Shown piece by piece: positions 1-9,157 of a stretch of DNA of 46,402 bases (position 1 is the stretch's first letter; each line of letters opens with the position of its first letter). The position numbers and the translations under genes were made by a program. The stretch spans positions 1 through 46,402 of the forward strand of contig LBRM01000015.1 in assembly GCA_000991415.1 (NCBI GenBank). The letters are read 5' to 3'. The DNA is from Candidatus Nomurabacteria bacterium GW2011_GWA1_36_15. Its GTDB lineage: Bacteria > Patescibacteriota > Minisyncoccia > Phycocordibacterales > UBA9973. The notes below the pieces were generated by a model. The model saw nothing but the letters and a program-made list of their open reading frames with translations. It ran no database searches and was not told where the DNA came from.

Positions 1-1326
1 CCTGCTCTATCTCTTTTTAATGATAACACTATAGGAAGTGAGAATTGTGAATATACTCAAGATTTTGCATTTGGAAAAAATTGTTATATGTGTATGGTAG
101 CTTGGAGAATTCAAGATTGTATGTATGTTTGTTATTCAGCTGATACAAAAGATACTGTTGATTCAATGGATATTTTAGGAACCGGTGAGGGACTTTATGA
201 ATCAATATTCGATGAAAAATGTTTTGGTTGCAGAAATGTTTATTACTCTTCAGCTCTTATAAATTGTTCCTTTTGTTATGATTGTAGTGGATGTGAATTT
301 TGTTTTTTATGTGTTAATTTGCGAAATAAAAAGTATTGTATTAAAAATGTACAATATACAAAAGAAGAATACGAAAAAATTTTAGCATTTTATGAACTTG
401 AAACTTTTGGCGGAAGTGAAAAAGCAAAAAGAGAATTTGAAAATTTTATATTAACCAAGCCCAGAAAATACGCATTTTTTAGAAACTGTGTAAATTGTAT
501 TGGAGATAAGTTGACAAATAGTAAGAATTCGAAATATGTTTTTAACACAAGAAAAGCTGAGAATAGTAAATATTTAGAAAATGGTGACACGCAAAAGGAT
601 AGTTATGATTTATGTATTGGAGGAGAATTATCAGAATGTTATGAAGGATTAACTCCAGATCACTCAAATCGAGCTTTGTTCACTATTTACACATGGAAAA
701 GTGTTAATATTTTGTATTCTGAGTCGTGTCAATCTTCGAAGAATTGCTTTGGTTGTGTGGCATTGAAATATGGCGAATATTCCATTTTTAATAAACAATA
801 TACCAAAGAAGAATATTTTAAGTTAAAAAAAAAGATAATAGAACATATGAAAAATGGAGGGGAATGGGGAGAATTTTTTCCAATGAAATATTCACCGTTT
901 GCGTATAATGAATCGATGGCAAATTTATCTTTTCCAATGACAAAAAATGAAATAATAAATTCAGGACTTTGTTTTCAAGATAATTTACAACAAACAAAAG
1001 GAAAAACAACACTGAAAGAAATTCCAGATAATATTAATGATATTTCAGATAATATTTTGAATGAGATTTTAGAATGTACTAAATGTAAAAGGAATTATAA
1101 AATTACTCCAAATGAATTTTCTTTTTATAAAAAATGGCGGATTCCTGTTCCCAGAAATTGTTTCTTTTGTCGTTTAGAAAAACGTTTTTCACTTCGTACT
1201 CTATCCAGTGTTTGGCACCGAAAATGCATGAAAGAGGGATGTAAAAATGAATTCGAAACAGCTTATGCGCCCGACAGGCCGGAAATTATTTATTGTGAAA
1301 ATTGTTACCAAAAAGAAGTGTATTAA
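1..1326 (+). CDS. Cys-rich zinc-ribbon-like protein of a family common in CPR genomes (often auto-annotated 'caib/baif'); 5' truncated by window edge
   Basis: Frame 1 is open from base 1 (PALSLFNDNTIGSENCEYTQDFAFGKNCYMC...) into the listed ORF. Many CxxC pairs and repeated units NLRNKKYCIKNVQYTKEEYEK / ALKYGEYSIFNKQYTKEEYFK. Confidence 0.7.
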   Translation, partial: PALSLFNDNTIGSENCEYTQDFAFGKNCYMCMVAWRIQDCMYVCYSADTKDTVDSMDILGTGEGLYESIFDEKCFGCRNVYYSSALINCSFCYDCSGCEFCFLCVNLRNKKYCIKNVQYTKEEYEKILAFYELETFGGSEKAKREFENFILTKPRKYAFFRNCVNCIGDKLTNSKNSKYVFNTRKAENSKYLENGDTQKDSYDLCIGGELSECYEGLTPDHSNRALFTIYTWKSVNILYSESCQSSKNCFGCVALKYGEYSIFNKQYTKEEYFKLKKKIIEHMKNGGEWGEFFPMKYSPFAYNESMANLSFPMTKNEIINSGLCFQDNLQQTKGKTTLKEIPDNINDISDNILNEILECTKCKRNYKITPNEFSFYKKWRIPVPRNCFFCRLEKRFSLRTLSSVWHRKCMKEGCKNEFETAYAPDRPEIIYCENCYQKEVY

Positions 1327-1368
1327 ATAGTTGAAAATAAGCTAAAAATATAGTAAAATACTCTAAAT

Positions 1369-2922
1369 ATGCCGAAGCCAAATCGAGTGCAAATAATTAA
1401 ATATGGCCCACCTCCACCAGAATTGCCGGTGTTTGGTAAAGTTAAACCCGAGGAGGTTTCTTTTATTGGGCGCACGAATTATGTTGCTTCTCTTGAAGAA
1501 AAAAAATTTATTTTTGGTATTAAACGTATAGATCGTAGACGACATCTTTATATTGTTGGAAAATCAGGTGTTGGGAAAAGTAAATTACTTGAACTTTTTA
1601 TGCGTCAAGATGTAACGTATAACCATGGCCTATGTTTTATTGATCCGCACGGCGATGTGATAGAAGCAATGCTTGATTATATACCTAAAGAACGTGTAGA
1701 AGATGTTTGTATGATAGACCCTGGGGATGTTAATTTTCCAGCGTCCTTTAATCCACTGGCTAATGTTGATCCGCTATTTAAATTTCAATTAACTCAAGGA
1801 TTGATTGAAGTTTTACAAAAGCAATTCGGAGCCAACTGGACCCCTCGTTTGGAACACGTTTTTCGTTTTACTTGTTTGGCTTTGCTTGACTATCCACACG
1901 CTACCATGCGCGGAATGATTTCAATGTTAACAGACAGAAATTACAGACAAAAAGTAGTGGAATACATTACAGATGACATGGTTAAAAGATTCTTTGCTAT
2001 AGAATTTGCCGATTGGTCTGAAAAATTTGATACAGACGCTATTATTCCGCTGGTAAATAAACTTGGACAATTTTTATCTGATCCATTACTACGAAATATT
2101 TTCGGTCAAAAACAAAATAAAATAGATATTAGTGAATTAATGGATCAAGGTAAAATAATCTTTATAAATCTTTCAAAAGGACGTATTGGAGAAGAAAATT
2201 CCAGTTTTTTTGGTTCAATGTTTTTGACAAAAATAAAGCAAGCAGGAATGGAAAGAGCAAATATTCCTGAAGAAGAACGCAGAGATTTTTATTTATATAT
2301 AGATGAGTTTCATAATATTGTTACCCAAACATTTGAAAATATTTTATCAGAAGCTAGAAAATATGCCCTAAATCTTACCATTGCTCACCAATATATTGGT
2401 CAGCTTATTCCTCAAGTTCAGCACGCAGTACTTGGAAATACAGGGAGTTTGATTTGTTTTAGAGTTGGAGGAGAAGATGCGGTAAAATTAAAGCCAGAAT
2501 TTGCGCCTATCTTTGATGTGAAAGACATGATTAATCTTGCTGTTGCAGAATTTTATATTAAAATGACAATCGATGGAGAATCTTATGATCCATTTTCAGC
2601 AGAAACTCTTAGAGTTTTGCCTCCAACTCATCCCTCATATCATGAAGAAATTATTGCAGCTTCTCGTAGAAAGTATTCAATTCCAAAAGATGATGCGGCA
2701 AAATTGATTGCCGAAGAAGAAGCTACGATTATTCGAAGTGCGGAAGAGAAAGCAATAATTGAAGGAAGAGCTAAAAGGCTTGCCCGTGAGGCTATGCCCG
2801 AGGGAAAAGAAAAAGAAAAAGAAAAAGAAAAAGAAAAAAAGGAAGAGACAGAAGATAATAATGATATAAATGAAGAAGATCTCAAAACAAAAACTTCACA
2901 AGAAGCTGAACCAATGATATAA
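1369..2922 (+). CDS. VirD4/TraG/TraD-like P-loop ATPase (type IV secretion coupling-protein family)
   Basis: Walker A GKSGVGKSKLL, FIDPHGD, Walker B-like FYLYIDEFHNI, TraD/TraG-type C-terminal region; low-complexity (KE)n tail. Confidence 0.75.
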   Translation: MPKPNRVQIIKYGPPPPELPVFGKVKPEEVSFIGRTNYVASLEEKKFIFGIKRIDRRRHLYIVGKSGVGKSKLLELFMRQDVTYNHGLCFIDPHGDVIEAMLDYIPKERVEDVCMIDPGDVNFPASFNPLANVDPLFKFQLTQGLIEVLQKQFGANWTPRLEHVFRFTCLALLDYPHATMRGMISMLTDRNYRQKVVEYITDDMVKRFFAIEFADWSEKFDTDAIIPLVNKLGQFLSDPLLRNIFGQKQNKIDISELMDQGKIIFINLSKGRIGEENSSFFGSMFLTKIKQAGMERANIPEEERRDFYLYIDEFHNIVTQTFENILSEARKYALNLTIAHQYIGQLIPQVQHAVLGNTGSLICFRVGGEDAVKLKPEFAPIFDVKDMINLAVAEFYIKMTIDGESYDPFSAETLRVLPPTHPSYHEEIIAASRRKYSIPKDDAAKLIAEEEATIIRSAEEKAIIEGRAKRLAREAMPEGKEKEKEKEKEKKEETEDNNDINEEDLKTKTSQEAEPMI

Positions 2923-2938
2923 TATCTAAATAAACATT

Positions 2939-4042
2939 ATGAATAAAGATTATTATGACATTTTAGGGGTAAATAAAAATGCGTCAAAAGATGATATAAA
3001 AAAAGCCTTTTATAAGTTGGCGCATAAATATCATCCTGACAAAAAAGAAGGTAATGAGGCAAAGTTCAAACAAGTGAATGAAGCTTATCAGGTGCTTTCG
3101 GATGATTCTAAACGTTCAAAATATGATCAATTTGGATCTGGTTTTGAGAATGTGCAACAGGGATATGGAGGTCATGGTCAAAGTGGTTTTGAAGGTTTTG
3201 ATTTTAGTAACTTTTCTGGAGGATTTCAGAATAGTAATGCTGATTTTGATTTTGGAAACTTGAATGACATCTTCAGTGATTTTTTTACAGGTGGAACAGG
3301 AAGAGGTAGAGCCCAAGCAAGACGTGGACGCGATATTTCTACTGAAATACAAATTTCTTTTTCTGAATCTGTTTTTGGAACTAGTAGAAAAATTTTAATT
3401 ACTAAAACATCAAATTGTAATATTTGTAATGGTTCTGGTGCAAAACTTAACACCAAAATGGAAATCTGTAAATATTGCAATGGTCAAGGAAAAATTCGTG
3501 AAGCTAAAAGAACGATCCTTGGAACTATTTCTAGTACAAAAATTTGTGAAGAATGTTTGGGATCTGGAGAGGTGCCAAAAGAAAAATGTGAGACATGTAA
3601 AGGCAAGGGAGTGTTACGTAAAGAAGTAGAAGTTTCTATAAATATACCAGCTGGTATTCGTGATGGAGAAATGATTAGAATGGCCGGAGGTGGTGAAGCT
3701 GTTTCTAAAGGAACAGCTGGGGATCTTTATATAAAAATAAATGTTGCTTCACACGCAGTATTCAAACGCGAAGGGAATGATCTTGTAATGAATTTAGACT
3801 TAAAACTATCAGATGCTCTCTTGGGCACAGAATATCCTATCCAAACTTTAGATGGACAGATAAGTGTCAAAATTCCGGAAGGTGTATCCATCAATGAAAT
3901 TCTTCGTGTTAAAGGAAAAGGTATACCTATTTCAAAAAACAAACGCGGTGATTTGCTAATTAAACTTAAAATAAAACTTCCGGGGAAATTATCTCGCAAG
4001 TCTCGCGAACTTATTGAACAACTCAAAAAAGAGGGGATATAA
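2939..4042 (+). CDS. dnaJ: Chaperone protein DnaJ
   Basis: J domain with HPD (YHPDKKEGN), G/F-rich region, four CxxCxGxG-type motifs, C-terminal substrate-binding domain. Confidence 0.95.
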   Translation: MNKDYYDILGVNKNASKDDIKKAFYKLAHKYHPDKKEGNEAKFKQVNEAYQVLSDDSKRSKYDQFGSGFENVQQGYGGHGQSGFEGFDFSNFSGGFQNSNADFDFGNLNDIFSDFFTGGTGRGRAQARRGRDISTEIQISFSESVFGTSRKILITKTSNCNICNGSGAKLNTKMEICKYCNGQGKIREAKRTILGTISSTKICEECLGSGEVPKEKCETCKGKGVLRKEVEVSINIPAGIRDGEMIRMAGGGEAVSKGTAGDLYIKINVASHAVFKREGNDLVMNLDLKLSDALLGTEYPIQTLDGQISVKIPEGVSINEILRVKGKGIPISKNKRGDLLIKLKIKLPGKLSRKSRELIEQLKKEGI

Positions 4043-4092
4043 ACAATAAACAAAATAAACAAGGTTGAACCTTGTTTATTTTGTTTATTGTT
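4042..4092. repeat. Perfect 25-bp inverted repeat with 1-nt centre; RAYT-associated palindrome and likely dnaJ terminator
   Basis: AACAATAAACAAAATAAACAAGGTT g AACCTTGTTTATTTTGTTTATTGTT; overlaps the last base of the dnaJ stop codon. Confidence 0.9.
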
Positions 4093-4106
4093 GCTACAGT
4101 ACACTG

Positions 4107-4793
4107 ATGAGTAGAAATGTAGAGTTTTCTGTCGGTGAATTTTATCATGTTTATAACAGAGGTGCCGATAAAAGAACAATATTTAATAAAGCAAATGATT
4201 ATTATAGATTTCTGATTCTTTTGTATTTATGCAACAGTGATTTGAAAGTAGATTTAGGAGATTATTTAAGGCAAGGTCAAACCTTGTCGGATCTTTTGGA
4301 TTTGGAAAGAAATAATACACTAGTTGAAATTGGTGCTTACTGCTTAATGCCTGACCATTTTCATATTTTAATTAGTGAAAAAAGTGAAGGAGGAATTAGT
4401 TTATTTATGCAAAAATTAACAACTGCTTATACTATGTATTTTAATAGAAAATATAAGCGGAATGGCGCTCTGTTTCAAGGAAGATTTAAAGGTAATCATA
4501 TTGAGAAAGATAATTATTTAAAATATTTGTTTGCTTATATTGAATTGAATCCGATAAAGTTAATAGAAAAAAATTGGAAAGAATTAGGAATTAAAGATTT
4601 ATTGAAAGCTAAAAAATTTTTATTGGATTATAAATTTTCAAGTTTTTTAGATCACTATGGTTTAAGCAGGAAAGAAAAAATTATTTTAGATACGAAAAAT
4701 TTTCCGCAATATTTCGAAACCCATAGGAAATTTGAGGACTTTTTAGATGATTGGCTAAATTTTAAAGAATTAAAGAATTCTGACAAATCCTGA
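4107..4793 (+). mobile_element. REP-associated tyrosine transposase (RAYT, IS200-like Y1/HUH)
   Basis: N-terminal FYHVYNRGADKRTIF, HUH-like MPDHFHILI, catalytic region AYTMYFNRKYKRNGALFQGRFKGNHI. The track start (4065 TTG) lies in the palindrome; ATG 4107 (MSRNVEFSVGEFYH) is more plausible. Confidence 0.85.
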
Positions 4794-4809
4794 CAAGGTT
4801 GAACCTTGT
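4793..4809. repeat. Palindrome ACAAGGTTGAACCTTGT at the 3' flank of the RAYT gene
   Basis: Identical to the core of the 5' palindrome (4059-4075). Confidence 0.85.
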
Positions 4810-4836
4810 TAATTTCTATGTATCACAAAAAAATCT

Positions 4837-5730
4837 TTAAGAAAATAGTTTTTTCTTGAATTTGTGTGTCATGATTTTATAGCAAAGCAGGGCAGCCCCA
4901 AATTCTGTAAGAACTGAATCACGTTGTGGACAAACTTCCACAATATCTGCGCCAATTACATCTTTTTTCTCAAATAATTTTTCTAGTAAATTAAGAGTGT
5001 AGTTCCAATCGAGTCCTGCTTGAACTGGAGTACCAGTACCAGGCATAAAACTCGGATCTATGCCATCTACATCTAAGGAAAGATAAACCTTTTTAGTTTT
5101 AACTGATTTTATAATAGTTTCAATTTTTGGTATTTTATTGTTTTTAGTCCACGGGAAAACAGTGATCGTCTTTTTATTTTTTTCTTCAAAATTATATTCA
5201 TATTTCGAAAAAGTTCTGATCCCCACTTGTACTAAATTAAAACCGAGATCGTAAGCTCTACGCATCACGCATGAGTGTGCGTATTTATTGTGATTATTAC
5301 TATAATCACTGTTATCATCGCGCAAGTCTTGATGAGCATCTATTTGAAATATAGTGATATTTTTGGGATTTTCTTTTTTTACGATTGCTTTTAAAGCTCC
5401 GAGAGACACGATATGTTCTCCTCCCAGCATAATTATAAATTTTCCATTATTCAATAATTTATAATATTCAAAGCTTATTTTTTTAACTGCTTTTTCCGGG
5501 ATAAGTTTTTTGAGATTAAGTATTTCTTTATGGACAGTTTTTATTATTTTTGCCGGCTCACAACGTAATTTAACATCAAAAAGTTCTAAATTATTATTTA
5601 GACAGCTTAATATTTTCTTGGGAGCCTTAGAAGTGCCTCCCATAAAAGAAACTCCGTTTTCATAAGGAGCACTTAGAAGCACTACATTTGCTTCTTTCAT
5701 ATTTTTTGTGTTTACAATTCTATCTATCAT
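4837..5730 (-). CDS. speB: Agmatinase/arginase family ureohydrolase
   Basis: GGEHIVSLG, QIDAHQDLRD, SLDVDGIDPSFMPGTGTP metal-binding motifs. Confidence 0.85.
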   Translation of the reverse strand: MIDRIVNTKNMKEANVVLLSAPYENGVSFMGGTSKAPKKILSCLNNNLELFDVKLRCEPAKIIKTVHKEILNLKKLIPEKAVKKISFEYYKLLNNGKFIIMLGGEHIVSLGALKAIVKKENPKNITIFQIDAHQDLRDDNSDYSNNHNKYAHSCVMRRAYDLGFNLVQVGIRTFSKYEYNFEEKNKKTITVFPWTKNNKIPKIETIIKSVKTKKVYLSLDVDGIDPSFMPGTGTPVQAGLDWNYTLNLLEKLFEKKDVIGADIVEVCPQRDSVLTEFGAALLCYKIMTHKFKKKLFS

Positions 5731-5740
5731 AATGATTAAT

Positions 5741-7120
5741 TTAAATTTTATTTATTTCTGGTCCAGATGAAGTGTCATCAATAGAATAACCTGCTTCGCC
5801 AGTTACTCCACGAATTCTATCACTTTCTGCCCAATCATGTTTTTTTCGCGCTTCCTCGCGTTTTTCCACTAATTTTGTAATTTCTTCTGGAATTGTTTCT
5901 TCCTTTAAATTTTCAAAACCGAGTCCTAGAACTTTATCAAAATCCAGGATAGTTGCCTTTTTATCGGCAGGAGAAATACTTTCATTTTTTATTATATCCC
6001 AAAGAAGAGGTAAGGCCCTAGGAGTATCTAAATCATCTTCTAAAAACTCTCTAAACTTATTCTGATATACTAGATTTACTTTTCCTACCTTATCCCCAAG
6101 CCCAAGATAGAGCTTGTAAAGGCGTTTTAGAGCTATTTCTGCCCCTTCTAGGACCTCCCAGTTGAAATTTACCTTAGTACGATAATTAGCCATTAAAAGC
6201 CAAAATCGGTATGCAATAGGACTAATATTTTTGCCTTTTAGACTTTTAATTTGTAGAAAATTACCGGTTGATTTTGCCATTTTTTCACCTCCGGTATCGA
6301 CAAATTCACTATGCATCCAGAATTTAACAAATGGTTTTTTATCTGATGCGCATTCTGATTGAGCTATTTCATTCGTATGGTGTATAGGAATAAGATCTAT
6401 TCCTCCCGTGTGAATATCAAATTGTTCACCCAAAAAATTCATACTCATTGCGGAACATTCTATGTGCCAACCGGGGAAACCTTTTCCAAAAGGGGATTCG
6501 AAACCAATTTTTTCATTGAATTTCCATAATGCAAAATCTTCCGGATTTTTTTTCTCGGAATTTTCTGCTACTCTGGCTCCTTCTTTATTCCAATTTCGTT
6601 TACCACCCCAAAGTGCTCCGTAATCTGGCATTTTTAAAATATTAAAATAAATTCCATCGCTTGTTTTGTAAGTAAATCCTTTAGCTTCTAATTTTTTTAT
6701 GAGTTCTATATCTTCTTTTACATAATCACTAGCAAAATACAATCCATTAGGCATTTCAATATTTAATGTTTTTAAATCTTCCTTAAAACTCTCTGTGTAG
6801 AATTCTGCAAGTTCTCTCATGTTTTTTAATGTTAATTCTTTTCCTTCTCGCAAAAGTCCTTTTGTCATTTTATCCTCGCCCGAGTCTGCATCACTAGAAA
6901 GATGCCCGATGTCCGTGATATTCATTACTTGCTTTATTTTAAACCCATTATATTTAAGAGTACGGCGCAAGATGTCAGCAAAAACATAGGAGCGCAGATT
7001 GCCTATATGGGTATAATTATAAACCGTCGGACCACAAGAATACATTCGAACTTCGTTTGAATCTATAGGGGAAAATATTTCTTTTTCTCTTATTAGAGTA
7101 TTGTAAAATTTTAATGACAT
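5741..7120 (-). CDS. cysS: Cysteinyl-tRNA synthetase
   Basis: MYSCGPTVYNYTHIGNLRSYVFADILRR, GFPGWHIECSAMSM, KMAKSTGNF (KMSKS-like). Confidence 0.96.
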   Translation of the reverse strand: MSLKFYNTLIREKEIFSPIDSNEVRMYSCGPTVYNYTHIGNLRSYVFADILRRTLKYNGFKIKQVMNITDIGHLSSDADSGEDKMTKGLLREGKELTLKNMRELAEFYTESFKEDLKTLNIEMPNGLYFASDYVKEDIELIKKLEAKGFTYKTSDGIYFNILKMPDYGALWGGKRNWNKEGARVAENSEKKNPEDFALWKFNEKIGFESPFGKGFPGWHIECSAMSMNFLGEQFDIHTGGIDLIPIHHTNEIAQSECASDKKPFVKFWMHSEFVDTGGEKMAKSTGNFLQIKSLKGKNISPIAYRFWLLMANYRTKVNFNWEVLEGAEIALKRLYKLYLGLGDKVGKVNLVYQNKFREFLEDDLDTPRALPLLWDIIKNESISPADKKATILDFDKVLGLGFENLKEETIPEEITKLVEKREEARKKHDWAESDRIRGVTGEAGYSIDDTSSGPEINKI

Positions 7121-7125
7121 TTTAA

Positions 7126-8148
7126 TTACGAAACCATACTTTGTTTAAATTCATTCCTGTATATGGAAATAAGAGTATAAAGCAAACTTATGGTTAAAGG
7201 TCCCACCAAAATGCCGACGGGACCTAAAAGCGAGATTCCGCCCAAAACAGAAAATAAAATCAAGAGAGGAGGTAGATTTATTTTACTGCCTACAATAACT
7301 GGACTTAACAAATTATCAATCATACCTACAATTACTACTGCCCAGGCCAAAAGTCCGATAGCCTCTATTGTATTACCCGTGACAAAAAGAAATATTATAG
7401 CCGGTACAGAAATAATGGCAGTACCAATACTAGGCACTAATGAAGTTATAATAGTTACTAATCCCCAAAGTGCGGGATTGGGCACTCCAAACAAGGCAAG
7501 ACCTAGGCCCATTAATATTCCCTGAATAAAAGCAACCAGAAGATATCCTTTAATAATACCATTGACTGCACGTGAAAGTTTTTTCATTATTTTTTCATCG
7601 TCAGCATCTGAGAGCGGACTTAGGACAACTAACGCTTTTCTCCAACGCGCACCGTCCTTTAAGAAATAAAAAATAGATAAAAGAGTAAGAATAAAAGAGA
7701 ATAAGGTAGATAAGGTGGAGGTGAATACACTGGCTATATTATTTGATATAAAAGAAATAAAATTTGAAATTTTTTCATGTAAGTCAAAAGATATTCCCTC
7801 GGGCAGTACTTTATTTACAGAATTATTAATTGAATCTATAAATGATAAAGAATCGACATTACTGACAATCATTTGGTAGGCATCCTGACTTTGATTAAAA
7901 ACTATGATGCCGATACCAAAGAGAGGAACTCCGATTATGATAATAAAAAAAAGTACAGTCAGAAAAGCTGATAACCAACTCGGTATTTTTCTTTTATTGA
8001 ACCATTCATAAAGAGGATAAAGCACTATGGAAAAGGAAACACCGAGCACTAGCACTATCCAAAAAGGACGAAAAATAAAAAAAGAAAAAATAAAAACAGC
8101 GAATAGTAGACTGAAAAAAAAGTACCTTTCAATAATTTTTGTTTGCAT
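7126..8148 (-). CDS. AI-2E family transporter (PerM-like)
   Basis: Multi-TM protein with characteristic PNPALWGLVTIITSLVPSIGTAI and LLSPVIVGSKINLPPLLILFSVLGG. Start moved to ATG 8148 (MQTKIIERYF); TATAAT lies 9 nt upstream. Confidence 0.85.
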   Translation of the reverse strand: MQTKIIERYFFFSLLFAVFIFSFFIFRPFWIVLVLGVSFSIVLYPLYEWFNKRKIPSWLSAFLTVLFFIIIIGVPLFGIGIIVFNQSQDAYQMIVSNVDSLSFIDSINNSVNKVLPEGISFDLHEKISNFISFISNNIASVFTSTLSTLFSFILTLLSIFYFLKDGARWRKALVVLSPLSDADDEKIMKKLSRAVNGIIKGYLLVAFIQGILMGLGLALFGVPNPALWGLVTIITSLVPSIGTAIISVPAIIFLFVTGNTIEAIGLLAWAVVIVGMIDNLLSPVIVGSKINLPPLLILFSVLGGISLLGPVGILVGPLTISLLYTLISIYRNEFKQSMVS

Positions 8149-8175
8149 ATAGGTTTTATTATAGCAAAAACCATG

Positions 8176-8216
8176 CCCCATACCAAGCTTGCTTTGGTGT
8201 GGGGTTGCTTTTTTGT
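8176..8216 (+). terminator. Hairpin plus T-tract in the leader upstream of rplU (attenuator/terminator-like)
   Basis: CCCCATACCAA gcttgct TTGGTGTGGGG (11-bp stem with one T.G) followed by TTGCTTTTTTG; lies between divergent genes. Confidence 0.6.
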
Positions 8217-8239
8217 TAAATTTTGTTAGTATGATTTAT

Positions 8240-8557
8240 ATGAAATTTGCAGTCATACAAACTGGCGGGAAACAATATAAAGTCTCTAAAGACGAGTTGC
8301 TTTCTGTTGAGAAGATGAAAGGGGAATGGAAGGTCGGAGATAAAATTTCTTTTGATAAAGTTCTCTTAGTGGATGATGGCAAAAATACTACCATAGGTAC
8401 GCCTTACATTCTAAACGCAAAAGTAGATGCTGAAATTGCAGAAATCGGCCGTTCTAAAAAAATCATAGTTGTAAAATATAAACAAAAGTCTCGTTATCTT
8501 CGCCGCAACGGCCATCGTCAGCCATTTTTTAAAGTAAAAATACTTGGAATAAAATAA
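8240..8557 (+). CDS. rplU: 50S ribosomal protein bL21
   Basis: MKFAVIQTGGKQYKVSKDELLSVEK ... KYKQKSRYLRRNGHRQPFFKVKI. ATG 8240 chosen over the track start. Confidence 0.95.
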   Translation: MKFAVIQTGGKQYKVSKDELLSVEKMKGEWKVGDKISFDKVLLVDDGKNTTIGTPYILNAKVDAEIAEIGRSKKIIVVKYKQKSRYLRRNGHRQPFFKVKILGIK

Positions 8558-8579
8558 TCCGCCTTATCAGCGGGTTGTT

Positions 8580-9152
8580 TTATTGTCTATTTTTGAGAGC
8601 ATTTTTGAGAGTATCGTTATCGGAATATTCAAGTTCGGTACCGGTAGAGAGACCTTTTCCCAAGGAAGATATTTTAATACTCAAAGGTTCTATGGTGCTT
8701 TTTAGTTGATTTCTGACGTAGAAATCGGTGTGATTACCCTTCTTCTCATTTTTTATTTTTTTTATTAATTCATTAATTCTTACTCTTGAACTTGTATTTT
8801 TTTCAACAATAGGCACCAGTCCTCCCAGAATAAAATATTTACCATTATAAATTCTGCTTTTATTTACGCTCTCCAAATCGGAATCTTTTTCAACAATCAT
8901 CAAAGTAGAGAAATCAATATTGGGGTCTGCGCAGATTTCACACTTTTTTTCTTTTTTAGAAGCAGATATAAAAAATTTAAAACATTCAGAACATTGCACT
9001 GTATCCTTTTTTAATTCTTTAATTAAGGCGGATAAATTTTCGGGGTACTCTCCGTTTTTTGACATTAAAAAATAGACAAAACGTTTCGCCTGCCTTTCTC
9101 CAATACCAGGAAATTCTTTAAAAATTTCAGTTAATTTTTCTATAACGTTCAT
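8580..9152 (-). CDS. recR: Recombination protein RecR (shortened Toprim)
   Basis: FPGIGERQAKRFVYFL, zinc finger CSECFKFF..KKCEIC, ILGGLVPIV, LGKGLSTGTELEYSDNDTL. Confidence 0.9.
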   Translation of the reverse strand: MNVIEKLTEIFKEFPGIGERQAKRFVYFLMSKNGEYPENLSALIKELKKDTVQCSECFKFFISASKKEKKCEICADPNIDFSTLMIVEKDSDLESVNKSRIYNGKYFILGGLVPIVEKNTSSRVRINELIKKIKNEKKGNHTDFYVRNQLKSTIEPLSIKISSLGKGLSTGTELEYSDNDTLKNALKNRQ

Positions 9153-9157
9153 AACTC

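Noticed and set aside
390-590. Antisense ORF opposite the Cys-rich CDS, and similar antisense ORFs (818-1012, 2640-2885, 3116-3480, 7190-7525, 9852-10073, 15469-15780, 42264-42623, 43710-43895 and others)
   Set aside because: All lie within well-supported genes on the other strand, have composition typical of reverse-translated codons and no recognisable motif or promoter.
2800-2860. GAAAAAGAAAAAGAA purine repeat as a tandem-repeat element
   Set aside because: Low-complexity Lys/Glu tail of the VirD4-like ATPase; no sign of a mobile or regulatory role.
4065-4106. N-terminal extension MNLVYFVYCCYSTL of the RAYT ORF
   Set aside because: The TTG start lies within the palindrome; ATG 4107 aligns with the conserved RAYT N-terminus and has a TACAGT 6 nt upstream.
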